Positions 38,295 through 50,539 of a stretch of 64,000 nt of DNA are shown one piece after another. The notes under the pieces are model-generated. The model saw nothing but the letters and a program-made list of their open reading frames with translations, did no database searches and was not told the origin of the DNA. This stretch comes from Bimuria novae-zelandiae CBS 107.79. Lineage: Eukaryota; Ascomycota; Dothideomycetes; Pleosporales; Didymosphaeriaceae. The translations under genes and the position numbers were made by a program. The number at the start of each line of letters is the position of its first letter. The stretch's first letter is position 1. Where the stretch lies: assembly GCA_010015655.1 (NCBI GenBank), contig ML976662.1, positions 20,255 to 84,254 of the forward strand, read 5' to 3'.

Positions 38295-40750
38295 TCAGTT
38301 GTTCCCCTTCATCCTCTTGTTGCCTCCTATTCTGGGGCTCGGCTTCACTTTCACGGCGCCGTTAGCCTCACCACCAGTGTCGTCAGCGTCTATCTTCGCT
38401 GCGCTTCTCCGTCGCTTGTTGTTCACATTTGGGGATGTGTTGACGCTAGCTGTGTTCGAACTTTGACTTTGCTGATGAGCCATGGCATGTGATGCGGGCG
38501 ATGGCGTGTGATTTTGCTGCATGAGACTAGGTGAGCTCATGTGGCCGTTGGGCAGGAGACTATTTTGCATCGCTGGTGACATGAATTGATTCGGAGGCAT
38601 TCCCGGTTGACCCATTCCAGAAGGTGTCCGTGATCCCGGTGGCATACCGGGTTGCGGTGGTTGTTGCATTCCCTGATTTGGTGGCATTGCGCCTTGTGAC
38701 CGTTGCGCATTGAAGTGTTCAAGAGCCGCTGCCGGTGTAAAGCTGGGATTATCCAAATAGTGTGTGATGAGGCCGGTCATTGTGTTCATAGTCTCGTAGA
38801 TCTATCTCACCTTAGTCACGGTTCGATGCGCGTTGGTATGCAGGGCCTACCTCGAGAAAGTGGAAAAGTCCAGGAGACAGCCCCCAGTCGGTCACACCCG
38901 CACTAGGCAATTTGGATTCGGGCATAATTTTCTCCGAACGTTGCTGTGCGGCCTGTTGTGCAGCTTGTTGTTGAGCCTTTTTGCTGCCCTTACCCAGGCG
39001 GGGTGACTGGGTCGGATTGAGCGTGTTGATTTCTTCCTGTTGGAAGAGACTTTCCAAGAGATCGCGAGGTATCATCTGCTGATGCCCTTGCATCTCAAAT
39101 TGTAGCCACTCCATTTTTGTGTTACCCGCAGCCCAGAAAGCAGTGAGCTTGCCATGACATATAACCTACACCGATTAGCAAAGTTGCGAAGGGAACGATT
39201 TCGACCATACCTGGCACTGATTCTTGTATGTATAAATGAACTTCGCCCGGGGACAGTCGACTTTGGTCTCGTCGTTGATAACCGTTTCCTTTGCACCGTC
39301 TAAAGTGATCTGCAGGTGCTCTACGTCCGTACTGAACTGCGAGAGGAAATATCGGGGCAACGCTGCGTAGACTACTTCGAACAGTTTGCTTCTATCACCG
39401 TTTTTATGGCATGCGACATGCAGAAAGGCACCAGTTTCAGAGAAGAACTTTTGCACGAAGGATTGCCATGTTGAAAGTTGGTTATGGTTCCCGACCTGGG
39501 AAGCCTAGTTTGGTTAGGAGCACGCTTTTGTGTAACTCGTGTTATACTTACATTGAACTGTCCAAGCTGATCGGCGAATTGCACCAGCTTAATGATGCCC
39601 GCTCCAGAAAAGCTGGGTGCTTGGTTTTGGCTTTGATTTTGAGCTTGAGTCTGTCTCAGCATGGCTAATCGCGTGGCATTTGCGGCTTGAGCCTGTGCAG
39701 CAGCTGGATTTGCCTGTGCTGCTTGCATGGCTGCTTGTTGCATGCCCTGGCCCGGCGCCCGCTGCTGCTGCATCTGTGCTGGCGTTGGTTGTTGTTGAGC
39801 AGGCTGTTGCGGCATGTTAGGAGCTTGATTCGGCGCAGGAGTCTGCTGTCGCGGCTGCGGTGCTGGTTGCGGTTGCTGCTGTGGTGTCGGCTGCGGCGCT
39901 GGAGACGCTTGTTGGCTCATTGCGGAGAGTGGGCGCAAAGGCCCTTGTTGTGGACCTTGACTGCTTGTTGGACCTGCTTGAGACCCAGATTGGCTGTGAT
40001 TGCTCTGCTGGGACTGAGCGTGTTGCATAGCTATGGCCTGCTGCTGCTGCTGCTGTTGTTGTTGCATATGTTGCTGCTGTTGGGCTTGCTGATGGGCTTG
40101 CTGATGGGCTTGCTGATGGGCTTGCGCTTGTGCATGCTGGTGTGCTTGTGCCATCGCTGCTGCTTGCTGCGAATTACTCGTCGCTTGTTGCTGTGCTTGC
40201 TGAGACATGGCATGCTGCTGCTGTATCTGCTGCAGCATGTGGGGTGGCAGATTGACCATAGGTTGACCTAATGCGGCTCTGGCTTGCGGCGTCATGTTCA
40301 TCATCTGCTGGGGAAATCCCATGCCCATGCCATTCTGCTGTGCAAGCATCCGAGCCTGGTGTTGTTGTTGTTGAAGCATAGCCTGACGCTGCGCGTTTTG
40401 TTGCGCCGCCATGATATTGGGATTGATTCCGCCCGGATTCACTATTGCAGTCAGCACGCGGAACTACACCACTAGCAGGTGTGCAATCACTTACTCATAC
40501 CAGGATGCTGTTGTTGGTGCTGCTGGAACATTTGTCCCTGCTGCGGCTGCAAATGTGAGAGCGCATGCGCATTAGGACCACCCGACTGCATGTTCATCAT
40601 TGGGCCAGCTTGGGTAACAGGACCACCTGGACCAGACACGCCCTGGTGCATCATGCCTTGTTGCATAGGATGTCCGGGGCCCGGAGCGCCCATCATATGG
40701 CCCTGTTGCATCTGCATGCCAGGCTGGGGTGGGAAAGGACCTTGCATCAT
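38295..40750 (-). CDS. LIM-domain-binding protein, PtaB/Mfg1-like transcriptional co-regulator
   Basis: Five exons (40495-40750, 39552-40441, 39211-39495, 38851-39165, 38295-38801) give 750 aa. The N-terminal half is Gln/Met/Pro-rich, with Q runs and HQQAHQQAHQQA repeats near 40040-40135. The LDB domain starts at about 370: LVQFADQLGQFN, then VGNHNQLSTWQSFVQKFFSE, LFEVVYAALPRYFLSQFSTD, KFIYTYKNQCQV, KLTAFWAAGNTKMEWLQFEM. The tail has PSFTPAAALEHFN, Met/Pro/Gln repeats and a basic end (NNKRRRSAAKID, IGGNKRMKGNN). Family knowledge: fungal LDB proteins (PtaB in Aspergillus, Adn in fission yeast, Mfg1 in yeasts) pair with the Flo8/SomA regulator to control adhesion, hyphal growth and development in the nucleus. 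The 2.1-kb gene-free upstream region fits a heavily controlled gene. Confidence 0.9.
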
Positions 40751-42887
40751 CTTGGATACTCCAACTGCCGCAATGACCTTCTAGCGATTCTCTCGAAACG
40801 GTTTCTCAGTGGGCACGGAACGGACCGTAGGGCTTTAGGAACGCGTATGACCGGTCGGTATTCACGATCCAACGCCCGCGACAGACAGAGCCCTGGAGAG
40901 GTCGGTCGAGCCCTTTGCTGCGGTGGCCGTCAAGGCACGAAACCCAGGAACGCCAAATAGTGAGCCCGGGTCAATAGCGTACGGGGGTGGCAGAGGGTCG
41001 CTTCCGGAGCTGGTATCGCGATCGGCGCGACGTGCACTGTTGCCGATGACCGGCAGATGCCGGGTCTGGTATGCGACTGCGAAGGCTGCGGCCGTCTAGG
41101 TGCGCGATGGGGCGCGCGCAACTACGGGGAGAGCGAGAGCTGGGAGGAGAGCGGCTGTGGTCCGGGTGGGGAGATGTCGCGCTGTACCGTCGCGCATGCG
41201 TCTGGGAGAGGTGCAGGCGATGGGCAGAGGCTGCAATGGCGCGGCGGAGCACTCTGTCAGGCGCGTCGAGGGCGGCACTGCATGTGTGAGCGCACGTTGT
41301 GCTGTGGCGGCTCGTAGCGCAAGGAACGCGGACGGTCGGTCGATGAGATGAGGATGGGGTGGGTGTGCAGGCTTGAGACGCAGATCCGCCCAGGCTGCCT
41401 AGCCTTCCACTGGCTTTTCGGGGTGGCCAACCGCCCAGCTATCGCACCCACTATCGCAACACGACTCGACAGCGACAAAATGTCCGGAGTTCAGCCAGGC
41501 ACGCTGCATGCAGGCGATGATGAATCACTCATTTACTGCACTGCAGCCCTTGCAGCCCCTAGACATTTGGCTCTACAGACTGCACGCCTGCACCTGGTGA
41601 TTAGGCAAGCGCACGTGATGCCTAGTTCCGCTAGCTCCGATGCGGCTAGTCTTTCTGACGAAGTATTTTGTTCCAACATCAACGCGTTTTTGCACCCAAC
41701 ACTCCTCTTCCTAGAGACCTCCCAGCCACCACCTCTTTGAGTCTCTGCTGAGAGGCTCGGAGGGCTGTAGCATCGCCATGATTTGTGCTATACTAACCTA
41801 GCTGTGCACAGCTGTTTCACGCATGGTACGTACATCCCGAAGCCGCACCGCATTCTTCATCTGATGAAATTTTTCAACTTCTTCTTTTCCCAACAGAGTC
41901 GACCTTGAAGAAATCTATGCTGTTCCGGGCGCCTCTCGCAGGGCGCCTGCTACTTGCCAGTACTTTCGCCTGATCTTCATGCCCACTCAGCGCTTTTTGA
42001 TTACGTTTCTTAAGGACGAAGCTGACCGCTAGACAGATTCTTCCAGATAGGCACGCTCGCGCGTGCTCTGTACCCAGATCGGTTTGCCCCGCTATCATAC
42101 TTCATACTCGAGCCATCGGTCGCGAGCAGGTTGGTTGAGGCGTAGCTCGTCTTAGCACTTGGACGCTGCTACTGTAGTTTCGATGTCATGGCCCCCGGCT
42201 TAACCAATCTAGCTGCGGTAGCATACCTTCAGGTCCCCACGTAAGTCGCTTTTTTCTTTTCACATCTTTGCGATGATGAAAACCTTTCCACATTCGCAGT
42301 TTCCACGCTAGCTGTCACTTGAACCCATCAACCGACAGTCGATGAGCGCATAACCTTCCTTGGATGTCTGAGCTTTCTACTCCATACACTCTGTTTGCAA
42401 ATGCTTGCAACGAGGACGCTGCTAACAGCATGTCCAGGTCGGACTATCCTCTCTTTTCGAGAAACATGGTATGGAGATTTGATGGAGGGTCTTCCGGGAT
42501 AGATAGCTTTGCCGTAGTAATCTGCTTAGAAAGGTGAAATTCACAAAGATGCGTCGTGTTGCTGCAGCCTGAACCTGAACTTGCACATCCGGACCCCTCC
42601 ATGTGTATTTTCAGCCCAAAAAAGCGCACACTTTGCTAACGAAGTCGCTGCGACGGCAGTTCGAAGCGTCCTCACACAATGCAAATGTCGGTTCACGGGG
42701 TTAGCGCGGTGGTGCCAAGGCCGATGATGCAGCTGCGCGAGGCAGGTGCGCAGTGGATCCAAGCTTCCTCCCACCAAGCACAGCTCTACCTGGCACACCG
42801 CGTCGCACACCAACACCGCTGCTGCGACTACCCTCCCTTCGCAGAGCGCTGCAATCCTAGCTATATCGCTCTTCCCCGACCGCCACC
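40751..42887. promoter_or_regulatory. Long divergent upstream region (PtaB-like / V-ATPase B)
   Basis: The 2.1 kb between two start codons contains no convincing gene. Frames such as 41348-41740 (plus) have no motif. Short CTTGCAGCCC/CTGCAGCCC-like and TGCATG repeats occur near 41509-41560. The proximal right side has CGCCACCATGG, a strong Kozak context for the V-ATPase start. A long non-coding 5' leader for the LIM-binding regulator is possible. Confidence 0.45.
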
Positions 42888-44769
<1,882 letters not shown>

Positions 44770-45697
44770 AAGTGAAGTACGTGGTTATGTGTGCACTTAG
44801 ATCTGTAGCAGTGTCGGATAGATCATGATAGCGATACGGGAGGGTGGTCGTGTTTCGAGTGTACCGAGTATATAGCAATCCTGAATGTTAGATTGATCTT
44901 GTCAGTTTCTAGGAGTTGTTGCATCTTCCGGCAGGTCAGTGCGGATGGGTCGTTTCTACCGGTTATGTGTCCAAAGCTGACCGCTCCACGATGCATGTCC
45001 ATTGTTAGATTGGATCTTTGCTCTATAGGAAGCGCGATCAGTTGCATTTGCATCGTAGCTTCGCTGCTGGAAGGCTTGCCTCTCAACGCAGTGTAACTAT
45101 AGCAATACGGTCCGGAGCGAGGACCATGTTTTCGGCGGTTCGATTTCACATTTCACTTTCAAGTTGTTTTCCTCGCGGTTGAGATGCTGTGGAGCGTACT
45201 CGTGTAGCTTCTAGACGATTGAAGGATTATCTAGGCGTGGTTCTTATTCTTGAATATATGGAGGAGACAGCACACATGTGGCCTTGTTGCGTAAACATTG
45301 GGGTTTGAAGGAGACCATCTAGATGTGGTTCAAGGCATTTTGGTGTTGATCGAGCGGAACCGTAGTGCGCAGTGTTTTTGGTACGAAATGGGTATGATTT
45401 GAAATTCCATTGAGTATAATGTAGAAATACTTTCAAAATGTGGTTCCAACAGCGGGCGGTGGGCTCAGTGGAGACAAAAGCTCGCGAGTGCGAAGAGGGG
45501 TAATAGCAAGATTTATTATCTTAGGGGTTGTTAGTAAAGGGAGCTTTTCGTTGGGCGAAACTGAGTTTCCTCACTGCGTCAACACTCCTAGAAGGAAGTT
45601 CAGGCGTGGTTCTTATTACTGAGTTTCGTTAGGCGTTACAGTTCCGTAGTTGAGAGAGCGAGCAAGGTCGCTCAAGGTCTACTTGAATGGTCCGAGT
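44770..45697. other. Spacer with a 16-bp direct repeat, no supported gene
   Basis: Between the V-ATPase 3' end and the 3' end of the broken kinase gene. AGGCGTGGTTCTTATT occurs at 45233-45248 and again at 45602-45617. No mobile-element frame lies between the copies. Confidence 0.45.
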
Positions 45698-47001
45698 TCA
45701 TGTTCGGGCAGTTTTGCGAGTACTAGCAGGACTGGGTGGCGCGTGGTAGGCGACGTACAGCTCTGGAGGTTGGTCACAGCAATAGCCAGGGTAACCGTGG
45801 TAGTCTAGCCTGGAGAAAACGCTATGAGTATGGCTCACGACCTCTTCCGCGCTAGGGCGTTCCGCTGGAGATGCCGAAATTAAGCGTGCAACTAGGCAGA
45901 CGAGTCCATGCATGTCTACTTTGGACGGTATAACAGACGGTATAAACATAGCGTTGATCCACAGGTTGACGTTGTGCAGGTTCTTGTGGAAAGATTCGTT
46001 CCCATCTTCATTGCGGCGGAATTCCGAGAACTCATGTAAACCTTTCCCAGGGATATCAGTGATAACAGTAAGCATCTCCGTGTAGACGCAACCCAAGGAA
46101 AACATGTCGGAGGAACGTCCGCGAGGCTCGTAATTATATACCTCAGGGGCGCAATACTTGGGGGTCATCGACGTCGGGCCATCCGTTTGATTGTGGTCCT
46201 GACCCGAGAACGAGCGTGACAAGCCGAAATCCGAAAGATAGATTCGCCAAAATATCCCATGAAAATTCTTGATTTGTCTAACCAGGATGTTCTGTGGCTT
46301 TATGTCCATGTGTTTCGTGAAGGATTGATGTGCGCAGTGTACTGCAGATGCGAGGCAGTGAAATGCTTTGCATAAGAATATTTTACGCTTTTCATATTCA
46401 CCAACGCGTGTTATAACGCTTTGCATGTCTTCTGTGTCCTCAAGAAAGGTTCCAAGGTGGCAGTCCGCAGCCGGATACATGAGTAAGGAGAACTCGCGTC
46501 CTTGTAAGTACGATCCAACTAGTTGAATGATGTGGAAGTGGCAGAGACTCTGCAGGTGTGCAACTTCTTGAAGGAGATTACTGCGGCTCCACTTTCCTTG
46601 CAGCGCATTGTTTTCCTTGCTAGTGCTACGCGTCAGCAAAGTACCTTCTCTACGCGAGCAGTAGCGGATGCTCCAAGATGGGATAAGAACTCGACAGGCA
46701 CCTTATCTGTGGGATTGAACAAGACGTGTTGCCCCTTTCCAGACCAATTGAGCTCTTTGTTGAAGGGTTGGATGAGCTCTCTCTCCCGCAACTCCGCCTG
46801 GTAGTCATACCCCAATTTCCCGAACGGCCCCTGTGGCACCACAGGAAGAAATGGCTCGTCAACCTCCATAATTGTTTCAATTGTGGATCTACCTGCTTGA
46901 AAGAAGGCTGGACTGTTGTTCGTCGAGGGGGTCGTTATGAATGATGCAGGGCTCGCAGTCATGAATGACGCCGGCAAACTGAAGTATTCGGTGGGGCTCA
47001 T
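45698..47001 (-). pseudogene. Fungal serine/threonine-kinase-like gene, disrupted in the N-lobe
   Basis: From ATG at 46999-47001 the frame gives a disordered head, then FLSHLGASATARVEKVLC and a TGA stop (46633-46635) where the family reads another Arg (C-RRV-LARKTM). The same frame continues RVALARKTMRCK and then goes out of frame; the rest of the kinase (KWSRSNLLQEVAHLQSLCHF onwards) is in another frame. So two lesions sit within about 50 bp, around the ATP-binding Lys (LARKTM). The remainder is intact: LLMYPAADCHLGTFLE, KHMDIKPQNILV (catalytic loop with HMD in place of HRD), LSDFGLSRSF, MTPKYCAPEVYNYE, SDMFSLGCVYTEM, SPAERPSAEEVV. No intron of plausible size repairs the break. A sequencing error would need two events. 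Confidence 0.65.
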
Positions 47002-47689
47002 TGTCTCCAGAACTTGTGCCTCGTTCCATGCCTATCGCTTTGAAGTTTCGATCTGCAAGGGCATCCGCGAGACTATCTCGAGCGGTAGCTCAGTCAGAAT
47101 TACCGTAAATGAGGGTGTGATTCTGGTAACCCCGTGCTTTTGCCCCGCGATCCCGCACGTTCCCGGGTCCGAATGGATGCGACGCGAAGACACGGAGAAG
47201 TCGTACGTGCACGGTAGGCTTATTGGAGTCAAGGTGTCAGTGAAACATGAACATATTAAGGAAGCCAATGTGGTATACTGATTAGCAGAACGTCGTGTGA
47301 TGAATTATGGCCGAAGGTGGGCTGAGATCGAAGGCAGATACAGTCTTGGCCCCTCTGCGCCTTCTACTTCCGAGGTTTGCACAACGCCACGTGGGAATTT
47401 GAAGCGAGCCAATTATATTTCTACAAACTGTACAGCCCAAATATTCTGAACAAATCCCCCTTTCTGCCTCTATGAAGGTATGTGTTCTATTCACAAAACG
47501 CATGCGGACAATGAAACAGGCCCAAACCAACGCTCATAGCCGCTTCTCGGGATAGTACCGCGAGTTACCACAGGCAAGGGTATAGCGGAGCAAATGTAAA
47601 GCAGATTGCCTCCTAATGCGCGAAACGGAAATCCAACCTACAAATTCATCAGCTTGTGTTCTGCGTCCGCGTGACAGACGGCGGATGGC
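47002..47689. other. Spacer, no supported gene
   Basis: Upstream of the broken kinase gene and downstream of the transporter gene (both minus strand). A plus frame at 46916-47281 overlaps the kinase start and has no family features. No elements recognised. Confidence 0.4.
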
Positions 47690-49610
47690 TTACCTCTTGT
47701 TGCCCTTATCGGATGTTGTTTCAAGATAAGTCTCCTTTTCATCCTTACTCATTGCATTCCACACCCTGTCCCTCTTCTTGTTGACCCACACGTAGTACAA
47801 CTTGGCTCCAATGAACAGGAAGAAATTGAACACCGTGATCGCAACTAGGACCTTGTTGCCTCTCCGATACAGTGGCTTATCGTCCTCGCGATATATGTTT
47901 TGGCTGATCATGCTTGACGCTTGTACGCACATATTGTACAGAGCGGACGCGACGGTACGAGTTCGAACTGTGCCGGCGTTGCGGCTGGTGATGGCGACGA
48001 GGATGGCGTGTACGTAGGGGTGTCCTACCATGAGAGTGGCGATGCTCCATCGTGACCATGGTGAAGCCGATTTGCCGAGAAATTCGAGCGCGATGAGAAG
48101 AGGGAAGGCCCAGATCTGGGAGCAGAGACCGATGAGGAAACGCTGGTTAATTCTCTCAGATAGCCAGGTCCAGAAGAGAAGCTGCAGAATGAAAAGCACA
48201 TATGCGGGGATTGTTAACAAGTTTGTCTCAAATACGCCGAAGCCGAGAGACTTTAGATTGAGTGTGAGGTAAGAAGTCATGGGCTGCGTGGGCATCAGCC
48301 AGGTTAGACCGATCAAATAGATTGGCCACATGTGGTAGTCGGAAAGGGTATCCCAGAGCATCCTGGGCGTCAAGGCTTGTCGGTTGTGCATATCGCCTTT
48401 GGATGGGTCGTCTCTGAGGATACGGTTAGTCCTACGTCTCTGGTTAGTAGCTTTCGACTATTGGCATACTCGATTTAATTGCATACACTACAAGAAGTCA
48501 GTCTATGGTTGCAGAGACGTCTGATGGAACACTCACTGATCTTTTCCTCTCGTTCATTGAACCACCCATCCTTGCCGCGAAACTTGCTGGCCGTTTGAGT
48601 TGGCGAAGGAGGAAGATAGAAGTATGATATGATGCCGATAAGACCAGTCAGCATCCCTTCCAGCGCAAAGAGCCATCGCTAAGGGTATATCAGCATCGCC
48701 AATGTGCTGTGTGTGGAAAGTACTCACCCATCCTGCCATCCCATTGTACCCACGCATCCTAAGGATACCGAAGGCAAGAAAGGCCGAGATAATCTGCGTA
48801 GACTGATAGGATACCCAGAACCAACTTAATCGCGCAGGTAGTTCAAATCCAGTATAAAAGTAGCTGAGGTAAAGGATGTTGTCTGGAATGAAGCCACCCT
48901 CGATGAGGCCCAGAAGTGCGCGACACGCGAAGAAAGACTTGCGACCGCTCATAAACGCCTGCATACTAGCAACGAGGCTCCAAGAGACCCTTTTAGTCTG
49001 TTAGTGCAATGTTCGCCTACGCTTAAGAGCGAGCTTACATCTGAATTGCTGGTCGCTGTCAGTGATAGCAGATATCATGGGTCCAATAGAACTTACGGAT
49101 CCAATTGTCCGGGCCGAGTTTCTTGCTGATAAGCTGTGAAGGTAGCTCGGCAGCCAGGAAGGAGCCGAGAAAGATTGTTTGCCCGTAGTTGTAGTCATTG
49201 GTGTTCATCTTGAGGTCACCCAAGAGATTATCCGACAGTGCTTGACTGATGTTGCCACGATCCAGCTGTAGCGCAAAGAACATCAAGCAGACCCAAGTAC
49301 AGATCTTCTTGTCAATCTACACCAGTGGTTAGCGTTTCTCTCTCGAATCGGGAATGAAATTAAATCTCACCTTCCTGACTACTTTCCGCTCCTCCTCTGG
49401 CTCCCACTCGAAATCTGGATCATAGCGATGAATACCCTCATAGGCTTCGATAGGCTTGTAGAACCTCGCTTTTAGTCCAGCACCGGTGAAAGTTGTGCCA
49501 GCATTAGGGAGCTCAGTCTCACTGGCGCTGCCACTGCTTTCTAGATCAGATTTGGCCACATCAGGTACCACGGCTATCGGCGGGGCCGCGGTGAGAGCCG
49601 ATTTGGTCAT
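47690..49610 (-). CDS. MFS transporter, Dal5/allantoate-permease family, with a 10-nt and a 1-nt exon
   Basis: Seven exons give 538 aa: 49371-49610, 49097-49316, 49039-49048 (10 nt), 48728-48989, 48537-48678, 48487 (1 nt), 47690-48431; the sum is divisible by three only with the 1-nt exon. The ATG is at 49608-49610. The cytosolic N-terminus is followed by DKKICTWVCLMFFALQLDRGNISQAL (TM1), [51 protein letters not shown], the long loop KFRGKDGWFNEREEKIMTNR-LRDDPSKGDMHNRQ, and six further TMs ending in NKKRDRVW. Dal5-family members carry organic anions such as allantoate, nicotinate or sulfonates. Its divergent neighbour is a TauD-type dioxygenase, so a sulfonate substrate is the best guess. Confidence 0.88.
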
Positions 49611-50539
49611 GCTAATCAAGATTCAGAGGTTTCAATATACAACATGCGTAGCAGGTCGTCTCACTCCAAGCGCATGGAGATTTATATTTATGTTTGCGGC
49701 CGCCTCTCGCTACCGTGCATGGGCTAGTGAAGAATCTTTCGGTCCCAATCAGTGGAGTCTATCCGCAACGCATGGTACGATGCTTGAGACAAAGCAATAA
49801 TGCTTGATTCAGCAACAAGCCACCGGCACAAGCATCCCAAGATGCGCTTGGCTCGCTATCTAGACTATTGCGTTTCTTCCCACGATATTTCATCACTCCG
49901 AAGAACTGCCATGAAATCGAAGCACGCAAACTACAAGGCTGATGATGAAGTGGATAATGCGCGTGGGTGGCACGATACCCAAAGCTGATTTGGTGTGGTG
50001 GGTTGAAGGGGCATTGCGTGATTGGCCCTGGGCCTAACGACATATAAAGCACGTATGATCCCCGCACCAACCCAAGCAGGGAGATAAGGCTACATGCATC
50101 GTTAACCACAAATTTCCGTAGCTCCAGAATAATGGTAGCTAGTACTGGTTAGCCTTGGGTGTGGTGTTGGGTTAGAGGCGACTTCGAATCTATATCCACT
50201 ACCTGGGTATGGTACAATCCGTGCATAGTTGACGCGATTTGGCCATCTTTTGATTGATCAAAGTACTAAGATCACGCCACAGTCGGCCTCGAAACGGTCA
50301 TCATTTCCTCTTGCGATGTCGCTCTTGCGTCTGGTTCTGCTTGAACATTGATCCAGCTACCGATCTTCGCTTGCCTTTACGAGACGACATGGTGGTGACA
50401 TTATCGGAGAAAAGACGTAATCATATATGGTTGGTCATTGATACCCGTGATCGCATCCACATCCATATAATAGACACCATTCTCTTGAGTCCGGGGAAAA
50501 GTACAAACAGTCCACCATACAAGAACTACAAACTTCACC
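49611..50539. promoter_or_regulatory. Divergent promoter region (Dal5-type transporter / TauD)
   Basis: A 929-bp region between two start codons, no gene inside. Short frames (49759-50109 minus, 50254-50652 plus) lack features, the latter overlapping the dioxygenase first exon. I see no clear sulfur-regulator site. Confidence 0.5.

Noticed and set aside
48452..48536. Alternative single 84-nt intron in the transporter ending at GAAAG
   Set aside because: In frame, but it would insert TTNQRRR into a conserved loop and place the CTAAC branch-point sequence in the exon; the two-intron model keeps family length.
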